From Panulirus ornatus (Eukaryota; Arthropoda; Malacostraca; Decapoda; Palinuridae), in contig NC_092258.1 in assembly GCF_036320965.1 (NCBI RefSeq), positions 1,026,001 through 1,090,000 of the forward strand: a stretch of 64,000 nucleotides of DNA, read 5' to 3'. Of the stretch, positions 59,301 through 64,000 are shown piece by piece. The notes under the pieces were generated by a model, which worked only from the letters and a program-made list of their open reading frames with translations, was not told the DNA's origin and ran no database searches. The position numbers were made by a program, and so were the translations under genes. The stretch's first letter is position 1. The number at the start of each line of letters is the position of its first letter.

Positions 59301-61254
59301 GTTGACGTGCTGTTGGTGGATTGAATCGGGGCATGTGAAGTGTCTGGGGTAAACCATGGAAGGTTGTGTGGGGCCTGGATGTGGAAGGGGAGCTGTGGTT
59401 TCAGGCATTATTGCATGACAGCTAGAGACTGAGTGTGAACGAATGGGACCTTTGTTGTCTTTTCCTAGCGCTAACTCGCACACATGAGGGGGGAGGGGGA
59501 TGGTATTCCATGTGCGGCGAGGTGGCGATGGGAATGAATAAAGGCAGACAGTGTGAACTGTGTGCATGGGTATATATGTATGTGTCTGCGTGTGTATATA
59601 TATGTGTACATTGAGATGTATAGGTATGTATATTTGCGTGTGTGGACGTGTATGTATATACATGTGTATGGGGGTGGGTTGGGCCATTTCTTTCGTCTGT
59701 TTCCTTGCGCTATCTTGCAAACGCGGGAGACAGCGACAAAGCAAAATAATAATATAATAATAATATTCATCTTAAAGGGTCATGATTGGGATATGTTTTT
59801 GCCTGTATCATGTTGGAAAATAAAACTTGCATAATCATAAAAATACATAAAAATCTAATATTTCACAGAAAAAACAGTAATATATCACGTTGTATTCAAT
59901 GAACAGCAAAGTAGCTGCTGATCAAATTTGAGATAATCTGTCAAAAAACAAAGAAGTTTAGGCCATTTGAATAAATTTCTATATCTAATATCTAATATTT
60001 CTATATCTATATCTTTTGACGGGAGTCCAGGTCACCATACATAACTAAGAAAGGGGACCATCCCAACCAATTTTGCTTCCAATTGGACCAAAATTTTCAA
60101 AAGTAAAGGTATGTATGTCAATTTTTGAAAGAATGAGTCTTGATCTCCCCTCCTCCTTCTTCCAACCCTCCACTTCTGCACCTTATATATCATATTAGTC
60201 ATTCTTTCCTCACTCATTCTCTCAACGTATCCAAACCATTTCATCACACACTGGCCAGCTCTTTCAATCATAATGTGCTTACTACCACACCTCTCTTCTA
60301 CACTGTCATTCCCTATGTGGTCAACCTACCTCAAACCATATATTGTCCTCAGGCATTTTATTTCCAACACATTCACCTCTTCCATTCTCTTGTATTCAAA
60401 GCCCACAGCACAGAAACATAAAATAATGCTGGGATAACTTTATCTTACAAATATACCTATCTTTGCACTGACAGAAAATGACCTCTCCAACACAATCTAC
60501 ACATTAGCCCCCAATTCTACACATTAGCCCCCAATCTTCCAGTGTCATATCCACTCCCAGGTACTTCTAGCACTCCAATTCTTGCATGTATTCTCCATTC
60601 AACCTTACTCTCAAACCAAACAGTCAGGACTATCATACCTTCAAAAATACATTTGCCCAAACAGGTACTAGCCCTTCTTTCCCATACTCCTTAATGTATC
60701 CAGGGCCTTAGCCCCCTCCTTCCCCTTATAACATACTTCAGCCCATACAGTTCCATCTGTTGCTGCAACAACACCTAGGTACTTTAGGCACTCCAATTAC
60801 ATTTTCAATATTCAAACTTATATTCAAACCATCCCATCTCACCCTTCTGCTTCATCTTATTACTTTAATTTTGTTAATAAAGACACATCAACACAAGATT
60901 TCTTAAAAAAAATTACATAGTGTGAAGCCAATCTAACTTCATGAAAATAATGAAATCATACCTGTATCCTAAATTAAGTTCATCACTGAGGTGATCTGTC
61001 TTGGTCTTGGTAATAACCCGCTTCTTTGGAGTGACAGGATGGTGAACCAAGAGGCCACCACCTCCGCTTTTGAACACCATGCTGGAGGTGAATGTCTGCA
61101 GACGGGGTGTTCCACCCTGTGCAATCTTACTTGGGGAGGACGGAGTTGAAGAACATGAAGAAGGAGAGGAACACGTTTCACTTGGAACTGATTCACTTAT
61201 AATATCACTCATGCCTGAATATAAGGACAATGATGACTTCTTAGACTCACCAAC
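32262..61254 (-). CDS. BRD10: BRD10 (KIAA2026)-like bromodomain protein, 14 coding exons, 5' end outside window
   Basis: Exons joined on the minus strand are 60962-61254, 58358-58488, 56702-56870, 52458-52558, 49841-50028, 48980-49249, 48079-48216, 44946-45203, 43214-43636, 41110-41193, 38410-39129, 37712-37866, 37343-37470 and 32262-35329. All have AG/GT boundaries and matching phases, and they total 6,126 nt (2,041 residues plus TAA). In-window residues: Ser-rich 1-90, bromodomain about 96-190, basic helix 245-275, DDT/WHIM-like region 295-516, nuclear-localisation-like basic run near 525, C2H2 finger 661-682, acidic and Ser/Glu linkers 686-1019, then a 1,022-residue tail with a charged helix and a Gln-rich end. 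From memory, the region-by-region match and overall length (human about 2,100 residues) fit BRD10/KIAA2026, a poorly characterised nuclear protein that probably reads acetyl-lysine. The symbol rests on recognition, not on a search. CECR2 or BAZ-type proteins are the alternatives, but I see no PHD finger. Confidence 0.82.
35463..35610 (-). repeat. Family B element, 5'-truncated
   Basis: It carries the terminal module (TTCGCCATTTCCCGCATTAG on the plus strand), the AACAGAGGACT block and the A-run, then stops at GGGGAGGATTTCCA. It lies about 135 bp upstream of the acceptor of the last exon. Confidence 0.75.
35866..36376 (-). mobile_element. Family A LINE fragment, long 3' UTR subtype
   Basis: It begins at ACTTTGTCGCTGTCTCC and contains the antisense long UTR. 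A stretch covering the stop-proximal block is missing, and it ends near the antisense of RRGRPNWRW. It lies in the intron upstream of the last exon, in sense orientation. Confidence 0.8.
37343..37470 (-). CDS. BRD10-like exon: acidic Pro/Ser linker
   Basis: Acceptor GTTATTCAG and donor TTGATG/GTAAGT. It encodes DPDYVDPAEEAWMSDPE, a Pro/Glu repeat and a Ser run. The last G joins AG of the next exon to make Glu (…LDEEGNPKRK). Confidence 0.8.
37712..37866 (-). CDS. BRD10-like exon: Leu-rich helix
   Basis: Acceptor TTTCAAATAG and donor GAAGAG/GTATGT. It enters in phase 0 and leaves 2 nt that make Arg with the next exon. It encodes LHYALCNLLSELSPWE and TKRLRTKLRHEWNDFE, an amphipathic helical unit. 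Confidence 0.8.
38410..39129 (-). CDS. BRD10-like exon: acidic/Lys linker and conserved helix
   Basis: Donor CCAAAG/GTAAGT. The acceptor is either TGTTTTTCAG (start 39129) or the in-frame CCTCAG at 39148-39149 (start 39147). I chose the former for its pyrimidines, and the difference is six residues. Most of it is charged disordered sequence. The end (YDPNPYLPRLEDFELV, VEQLRALIQKFGDLPE) looks folded and conserved. Confidence 0.78.
39280..40900 (-). mobile_element. Decayed Jockey-like non-LTR retrotransposon
   Basis: Minus-strand frames show, with shifts, SLWSLIKSVFNNFLKSAF, an equivalent of DGIPPRVLKECA (DGISLSPKEVCFRAGSN), CWPVTLT in place of NYRPIALTS, and ADDSSVQTSFTFH after the palm. These match Jockey/pol-like RTs common in crustacean genomes. 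It fills most of the intron between the zinc-finger exon and the acidic exon. Confidence 0.65.
41110..41193 (-). CDS. BRD10-like exon: single C2H2 zinc finger
   Basis: This 84-nt phase-0 exon encodes 28 residues containing CELCGKTF, the hydrophobic core F/L, and HRAVH. That is a complete C-x2-C-x12-H-x3-H finger, with TKEK as a partial linker. Acceptor TATGCTTTTTCAG and donor GAAAAG/GTTAGT are good. An RTE copy ends about 85 bp upstream of the acceptor. Confidence 0.8.
41279..42354 (-). mobile_element. RTE-like LINE (family A), long 3' UTR subtype, 8-bp TSD
   Basis: The open frame runs from NWEVSLNGEKLEEVKCF to the end of the family A protein (VVYRG). The 3' UTR is about 300 bp longer than in the 45-kb copy. 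The element is flanked by TACATGTA at 41271-41278 and 42355-42362. It sits in the intron upstream of the zinc-finger exon, in sense orientation. Confidence 0.88.
43214..43636 (-). CDS. BRD10-like exon: basic and acidic low-complexity linker
   Basis: Acceptor TTTTCATGGCAG and donor AAAAAG/GTAGAT, 141 codons in phase 0. It starts KYEEEAEW, then has a strongly basic run (GKKRKRKRGRGRSR) suited to nuclear import or DNA contact, followed by Ser/Asp/Glu-rich disordered sequence and a Lys-rich end (KNPRTKRGGKK). Confidence 0.8.
43735..44015. repeat. Dispersed-repeat-like segment with repeated CATAAGTCA words
   Basis: GTAAGTCAGTCTGTTCATAAGTCAG at the left and TGTTCATAAGTAGGGGTGTT...TTGTAAGTCAGGGACCCC at the right repeat the same core in direct orientation around an A-rich centre, in an intron. 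Confidence 0.4.
44490..44820 (-). repeat. Possible highly diverged RTE fragment
   Basis: The plus-strand text CTCATCTAAAACCACATATC...CTCAGATATTTC resembles the antisense family A block ACTCGATCAAACCACCTC...CTCAAACATCTCATTTCC. Similarity is weak. Confidence 0.35.
44946..45203 (-). CDS. BRD10-like exon: WHIM2-like segment
   Basis: The donor ACAA/GTAAGT is near perfect and the exon is 86 codons in phase 0. It contains YYLGQDRDGNEYLHFPQFCG, matching the LGxDRxGNxYW theme of WHIM2 and, from memory, the FPQFCGAD block of BRD10. The acceptor TTCTTTTACAG has only about 14 nt of usable tract, because the A-rich tail of an RTE insertion sits immediately upstream. Confidence 0.85.
45215..46456 (-). mobile_element. 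RTE-like LINE (family A), 5'-truncated, 11-bp TSD
   Basis: A single frame of about 343 codons is open from the truncation point to the element's stop. It carries the reverse transcriptase block LRQGCVMSPWLFNLFMDG, the catalytic FADDTALVA motif, FRYLGVDLAADG, and the long C-terminal region VPTMLYGCEAW...WFGHMERM...RGRPNWRW typical of RTE/BovB elements. A short 3' UTR ends GACAGCGACAAAG followed by an A-rich tail. CTGTAAAAGAA flanks it at 45204-45214 and 46457-46467. Lacking the endonuclease and N-terminal RT, it cannot move by itself. It is the best-preserved family A copy here. Confidence 0.92.
46560..47180 (+). mobile_element. Decayed Jockey-like non-LTR retrotransposon fragment
   Basis: The plus strand reads FTSNLTMDDCD then LDTGKAYGLDGIPFRSLKKY, matching the pre-RT linker and first RT motif (LDxxKAxGxDGIPxRxLKE) of Jockey-like elements. 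It is antisense to the host gene and broken by stops. Confidence 0.65.
47181..48078. other. Intron sequence, no feature recognised
   Basis: AT-rich intronic sequence between a Jockey-like fragment and the WHIM-like exon. Confidence 0.5.
48079..48216 (-). CDS. BRD10-like exon: WHIM-like region, part 2
   Basis: Acceptor TTTTTTTTTACAG and donor CTTTTG/GTGAGT, exactly 46 codons in phase 0. Segments FWRVCGPTNPFDRQLFHE and YHQRVWLLKSLCDFLL recall the WHIM1 helix (LL..LCD). I recall a very similar segment in human KIAA2026. Confidence 0.85.
48217..48979. other. Intron, no repeat recognised
   Basis: One of the few introns here with no visible retrotransposon piece. Confidence 0.5.
48980..49249 (-). 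CDS. BRD10-like exon: DDT/WHIM-like helical region, part 1
   Basis: Acceptor TTTTATTTTCCAG and donor CATAAG/GTAATT, phase 0 to phase 0, 90 codons. Motifs IGHFINLTLKTLNI, VPQYELERMLLMP and LAMLLTSLLSSP resemble the short helices of DDT/WHIM modules in chromatin remodelling partners. KVWARKLAHKTLLWYR follows. The resemblance is by eye. Confidence 0.85.
49841..50028 (-). CDS. BRD10-like exon: basic helix and acidic/aromatic linker
   Basis: Acceptor TTTCACATCCAG and donor GGGAG/GTAAGC. It encodes DNFFSYVMYRVRGCRVQRE followed by a long Lys/Arg-rich helix (KELKRRRMEAMRQAK) and EVIEWEKDLM. Two internal AG dinucleotides were rejected as acceptors because they break phase with the preceding exon. The start at 50028 restores it and adds a continuous aromatic/basic stretch. 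Confidence 0.8.
50540..51490 (+). mobile_element. Degenerate RTE-like LINE fragment
   Basis: Plus-strand words track family A in order: REVNE..., the altered FASDTALVAD motif, the LGVDM segment, VVPTILYASKTWTIDEDV, YVSEVEGIKRR and the CATACAGGGGTCGACATG block after the stop. Frameshifts and stops are frequent, so it is old. Confidence 0.75.
51535..51775 (-). mobile_element. Decayed RTE endonuclease fragment
   Basis: The minus-strand reading VMGNMNMRVGDVAVEGIIGK followed by NGFPTVNKRGNSL and DCDWEYLV matches the GDFNARVGD...GxxGxxxxNxNGxxLxxFC block of RTE apurinic-like endonucleases. Orientation is opposite to the adjacent LINE fragment, so it is a separate insertion. Confidence 0.65.
52190..52330 (+). 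mobile_element. RTE-like LINE 3' UTR fragment
   Basis: It contains GCATTACACATGACAGCTAGAG and, further on, TCTGTTCC...ACAACCTCACTAAAG, the degenerate terminal module shared by families A and B. Confidence 0.55.
52458..52558 (-). CDS. BRD10-like exon: linker after bromodomain
   Basis: Acceptor ATAATGCAG and donor TCAATG/GTAAAA. Two frames are open across these 101 nt. Phase matching to both neighbours (2 nt in, 1 nt out) selects EVRELCSLEKTSGQ...KTAKISVN and gives a Gly at the next junction. The donor is less than perfect. Confidence 0.75.
53100..54125 (+). mobile_element. Degenerate RTE-like LINE, RT C-terminal half to 3' end
   Basis: In order are RDEKAWEVSQ, a decayed DDKTLVA motif, GEKLKEVRCFRYLGVE, CGVRWFDRVSNIRVRERC, VLIWFGHVGKMSEEMLT and a 3' UTR ending CAACCTCACTAATGCAGG. 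Multiple frameshifts. Confidence 0.78.
54280..56665 (+). mobile_element. Long degenerate RTE-like LINE, pre-RT region to 3' end
   Basis: From 54480 it reads WNEKVILLVNEKR and NFRGNKEMF (pre-RT linker), then NRSGWDYN, DWQKVSTAFL, IGEKQCGFKRCRCVDHVFF (RT fingers and palm), with a duplicated GEKQ..FKRCRC block near 55220 and 55390, and later the thumb and tail up to GTTCATCTGTTCC. No long frame survives. Confidence 0.72.
56702..56870 (-). CDS. BRD10-like exon: bromodomain, second half
   Basis: The acceptor TCTTCTTGCAG and donor CCGAA/GTATGT flank KEDLLAGHYKTI, IGDLRTMLENAYRYYG and a helix C (LEHMMEQKIALL). The position of the acetyl-lysine-anchoring Asn is occupied by Asn or Tyr within LENAYRYYG, so ligand binding cannot be assumed. 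The flanking intron holds a family B element and RTE debris. Confidence 0.85.
56990..57215 (-). repeat. Family B element, full copy
   Basis: TTCGCCATTTCCTGTGTTAG through to ATCCCCAGGGATAG on the plus strand, directly followed by an RTE fragment. It lies in the bromodomain-splitting intron. Confidence 0.75.
57240..57535 (+). mobile_element. RTE-like LINE fragment, RT N-terminal block
   Basis: One open frame of 91 codons reads TGKASGVDGIMAEMLKY, WMHLICNSARNQ, AIIIPLFK and CSNYRGISLLSISKKAYARIL. These are the KxxGxDGI, IIxPLxK and NYRxISLLS motifs of RT blocks 1-2a. It lies immediately after a family B element. Confidence 0.85.
58358..58488 (-). CDS. BRD10-like exon: bromodomain, first half
   Basis: The acceptor CTTCTTACAG and donor AAAAAAA/GTGAGT are clear. 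The frame (phase 2 in, 1 nt out) reads ILVELMSDYQ, then the APFMEPIE segment where bromodomains carry their PFxxPV-type ZA-loop, and DYLEVVKKPLWLKK where they carry YxxxIKxPMDL. The aliphatic residue before the KKP turn fits a canonical fold. The next exon starts with the codon split A/TC (Ile). Confidence 0.85.
58891..59762 (+). mobile_element. RTE-like LINE (family A), long 3' UTR subtype, TSD ATATTCAT
   Basis: It begins at VPTMLYGCEAWAMDG and stays open to VVYRG, then carries a long 3' UTR ending CAGCGACAAAG plus an AAT-rich tail. ATATTCAT occurs at 58883-58890 and 59763-59770. It is antisense to the host gene. Many G substitutions relative to other copies suggest a distinct subfamily. Confidence 0.88.
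60130..60890 (-). mobile_element. Degenerate RTE-like LINE fragments
   Basis: The minus strand reads ERAGQCVMKWFGYVERMSEER and TNMIY, then upstream the decayed LGVD and GTMEAEV segments. The latter occur twice (near 60545-60600 and 60735-60800), so two fragments or a duplication are present. Confidence 0.65.
60962..61254 (-). CDS. BRD10-like exon: Ser-rich leader into start of bromodomain
   Basis: The acceptor TTATTTCTTACAG precedes VGESKKSS and the donor GGATACAG/GTATGA follows. The exon enters in phase 0 and leaves 2 nt. It encodes a Ser/Pro/Thr-rich low-complexity segment, a Lys-rich patch (TPKKRVITKTK) and the lead-in DELNLGY to bromodomain helix Z. No start codon context is seen, so translation begins upstream. 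Confidence 0.8.
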
Positions 61255-61740
61255 CTGTAAGAAATAAGAAATATCAGATCTACAGGGTAAAGTAGGTGGT
61301 GGTGATGTGTGACAATGGTTTGAGAAGCATGTTAGGTTGCATGTGCTAGAGGATGTTGCAGAGAGTGTGGTCAGGGCTGGAGGGGTAATAGCTATGGTAG
61401 CATTGGCAACAAAAAAAAAAATTGCAAGTTCTGTAACCTTTGTCTTGGTTTTGGAAATAAGAACAGTACTTATAAGAATGAGCATCAATCCAGATATCCT
61501 TATGGGTTCTTGCAAATCCTCTTGTAACTGTAAAGTCAAATGGCCTCTAATTTCACATCTTTATCATAACCATTGCATTTGTAATGTGCATGCAAATCTT
61601 GATGATAGGTATTTCAATGTCCAGAGTCCTGAGGGTCATTTGCCCAGAATATATCCAGTCTTCTTTTACAGGCCAGGCTTAAACACTTGGTACACTTACT
61701 ATCTCTTTTGGGAGATTTTTTCCTGTAATTCAGTGTTCTG

Positions 61741-62540
61741 AGTACAAATGACAGCATTATTGGAATCTGCCTACTTGTGATTATACCAAGATAGAAAAAT
61801 CACCTTCAGTGAGGTTGTATCATTGCAGTAATCTTAATGAAGAGCTTCACACTCCATAGGGATTCCATCCTTTCCCTGCTACTGACTGTATCATACCCAT
61901 GAAGCTCCAAGAACCCTTGGAGAAAGAATTCTGTGGTTATATGCTACCATTAATCACAAAAGAAAATCCCCTTGAGAGCATCTTGTAAATCTTAAACCAG
62001 TGCTCTCTTGTGTCACATTTACAAACATTCATGAAGTCAGGTACTCGAGTCACAACTTCCTGCTAAAATCAATCCCTTTTGAATTTCAAAATCTGAGCGC
62101 TGGTAAACCTAGATGCTCAAGTCTATCAACATAAGTTAAATCTCTATAGCTTGGTTCTACTTAAGTAGCCTTTTGCTGTACATTCTCTAAAGCAATTTTG
62201 CATTTCCAGAGGTGTCGAGCCCAGACCTGACTTGCATTTTCCAACTGCCATCTACATTCATCATCCAAGTCATTAGCTTCACGATCCCTTAAAGGTAATA
62301 ACAAAGTGGTCAAACAATCCATCACATTCCTTGGGAAGATCAAGATATCAAAGAGCAGAAATATGGAAATTTTTATCTGCAATGAGAGCATAAATAAGGG
62401 GAAAATGGGCAGGGTCAATGGTGTTTGGAGGAGGCACTGTGTAAGCTTCCATAATACGTAGAAGCACAAACCATCTGATACAGTTAAAATCACATGGATT
62501 GTGACAGGTTAAACAATGATGACAACTAAAAGGTCCTACG
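61741..62540 (-). mobile_element. Decayed CR1/Rex-like non-LTR retrotransposon, C-terminal part
   Basis: Minus-strand frames, shifted and interrupted, read ASQVWARHLWKCKIALENVQ then QQKAT, followed after a stop by LTYVDRLEHLGLPALRF and later DTREHWFKIYKML. These match the end of LINE reverse transcriptases (VWxPHL...LExVQRRAT...SYEERLxxLGLPxLxxRR...TRGHxxKIxK). The element lies inside the intron upstream of the exon at 61254, in sense orientation, and is not a host exon. Confidence 0.7.
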
Positions 62541-63676
62541 ATATTCAATTTACTTACTATTGGTAAAGCTTTGTAACCCTTGTACGCTTAAGAATGAGTG
62601 GTTTGCACTGCTCTATCCCAATAATAAAGCTACTTACTATACACACTCAAAATTACTAAAACATTTTCAACTTTCTCCTTTTTTGTATGTCATTTCCCAT
62701 TTCTGTCTTTCTTCTTGTTTACATCATATGAAGCAATTCCTGTCTTTTTCTTAAATTCTTTTTCCATAAAACTAAGAAGTAACTATTTTACTTATCTAAA
62801 CCAATTTGGAAAACAATGTGATTAAGGGGTATACTGACTCTAATCTTAACACAAACTCTTGAAATATCAAAGTACTAAGTATCAACACAGGCACTGCCAA
62901 AATTATTGAAAAGCAAAAATAATCCTTTTACATGCCTGATCCATATTCAGCATTATGAACAGCACCTGAGAAAATATCTTTCTTTTCTTACTTCTTTAAC
63001 TCTTTAGCCCAATTTTATGTTTCACATGGGGCCTGACCACAATGAGGGTTTCTACTTATGACATCAGAGAAAAAAAAGGCCAAAAAGCAATGTCAAAAGT
63101 TATTCTTTTTCAGTGTATAACTCATATATATAAACTTCAACAACTACAGTCCATCTCATGATATTACCTAAGATACAACATACTGATCATCTGGTACAAG
63201 CTTTCTTTACTTATTTACAATTCTACAACTTACAAGATGAGCTGCATAGGGAAGAAAAAAAAATCAGTTCATCAAAACTGACCTGATGATACTGTATAGA
63301 ATAAAACCACTGCAATAACAACAAAACCAAAGGAAGTTTCACTTGAAAATATTTTCCAAATCTGTATTAGCTTATCAGGTGCAAGGAGCACTTCACCAGT
63401 TAACATATCAATAAAAACAAATTACCAGACTGTATACTGCCCTTAATGCAACATTCGCCAGTTTCATAAGGAGAGTTTTCAGTTGACATATATACAATTT
63501 ATTCAAGACATTACTTTTTCTTTGTTCTGCTTGAACTTCCCAGCAAACAGTACGTTGGTATGAGAATGGACATCAGTATTATCAATGTGAACCAAAACTT
63601 AAAACTCTGACACAGTCAACTTTGCTACAAACACACAGTTATAAACCTGTACATACTGTCCCAATATCTCACTCAC
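62541..63676. other. Intron sequence, no feature recognised
   Basis: AT-rich, no supported exon on either strand. Confidence 0.45.
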
Positions 63677-63728
63677 CTTAAAAGGTCTAAGAGTGATTTT
63701 TCTATTCCAGGGAGGGTTTATAATGTCA
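63677..63728 (-). CDS. Possible further upstream exon of the BRD10-like gene
   Basis: A strong donor (AAG followed by GTGAGT) ends an open stretch reading SDIINPPWNRKITLRPFK. It exits in phase 0, as the exon at 61254 requires. The upstream side is weak: the only in-frame acceptors lie in a GATA tetranucleotide run with no pyrimidine tract, and an in-frame stop lies just beyond. It may be a real exon with a poor acceptor, or chance. Confidence 0.3.
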
Positions 63729-63744
63729 CTATCTATCTATCTAT

Positions 63745-64000
63745 ATCTCTGATGCCCATTCCCTCAAGAAACTCCCATCAAGGGGTGGCCACAGCAAAAT
63801 AGCCTCCACTTATCCCGGTCCTAGCATGCCTCCCTCACATACACCATTCCACACATTCTTCCACTATTTCTCTCCCTCCACTATTGCTCACCCCTTTTGG
63901 TCCATGTCACAGGTGGTCTACCATTCATACCAACCCCTATAATTGTACTATCACACACTTTCCTTGTAAAATCACAGTCTTACCTTCTTTAGGTATAATC
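63745..64000. other. Pyrimidine-rich sequence at window edge, probable dispersed repeat
   Basis: The composition (CTCCC, CACAC, TTCCA words) resembles the antisense of family A sequence elsewhere in the window, but no specific block could be aligned. A donor-like AAGAAG/GTAAGA sits at 63982-63983 on the minus strand and could belong to an upstream exon. Confidence 0.3.

Noticed and set aside
62161..62293. Additional BRD10-like exon (DREANDLDDECRWQ…)
   Set aside because: The sequence continues into LINE C-terminal motifs after a stop and lacks a good donor, so it is a retrotransposon remnant.

Overview
The window looks like nuclear DNA of an arthropod, most likely a decapod crustacean. This is inferred from long (AT)n, (AG)n and (AC)n microsatellites, many decayed RTE-type non-LTR retrotransposons, and an intron-rich gene with consensus GT/AG sites. 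There is no sign of prokaryotic gene organisation.

The right half (about 32-64 kb) is dominated by one minus-strand gene. I could assemble 14 phase-compatible coding exons from 61254 down to a stop codon at 32262, giving 2,041 codons with reading phase kept at every junction. A possible 15th exon lies at 63677-63728. The order is: Ser-rich leader, bromodomain, basic helix, a DDT/WHIM-like helical region, a basic/acidic linker, one C2H2 zinc finger in its own exon, acidic linkers, and a very large last exon encoding a Ser/Thr/Val- and Gln-rich tail. I read it as the arthropod orthologue of BRD10 (KIAA2026), a nuclear bromodomain protein. The 5' end, promoter and start codon lie beyond 64 kb.

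The introns are full of retrotransposon debris: RTE-like copies (several with visible target-site duplications), two Jockey-like remnants and one CR1/Rex-like remnant. The most striking insertion is at 45215-46456. Its 11-bp target-site duplication copied the 3' splice site of the neighbouring exon, so two acceptors now compete.

The left half (1 to about 32 kb) has no gene I can identify. It holds dinucleotide microsatellites, fragments of three repeat families whose ends repeatedly abut (AT)n tracts, several degenerate minisatellites, a cluster of CRE-like octamers near 14.6-15.1 kb, and one GC-rich island near 26.1-26.55 kb with splice-donor-flanked open frames on both strands. Long dinucleotide tracts stop at about 28.7 kb and are absent across the gene.

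Three repeat families are named here for convenience. Family A is the RTE-like LINE. Family B is a short A-rich-centred element sharing its 3' end with A. Family C is an element with about 55-bp inverted arms.
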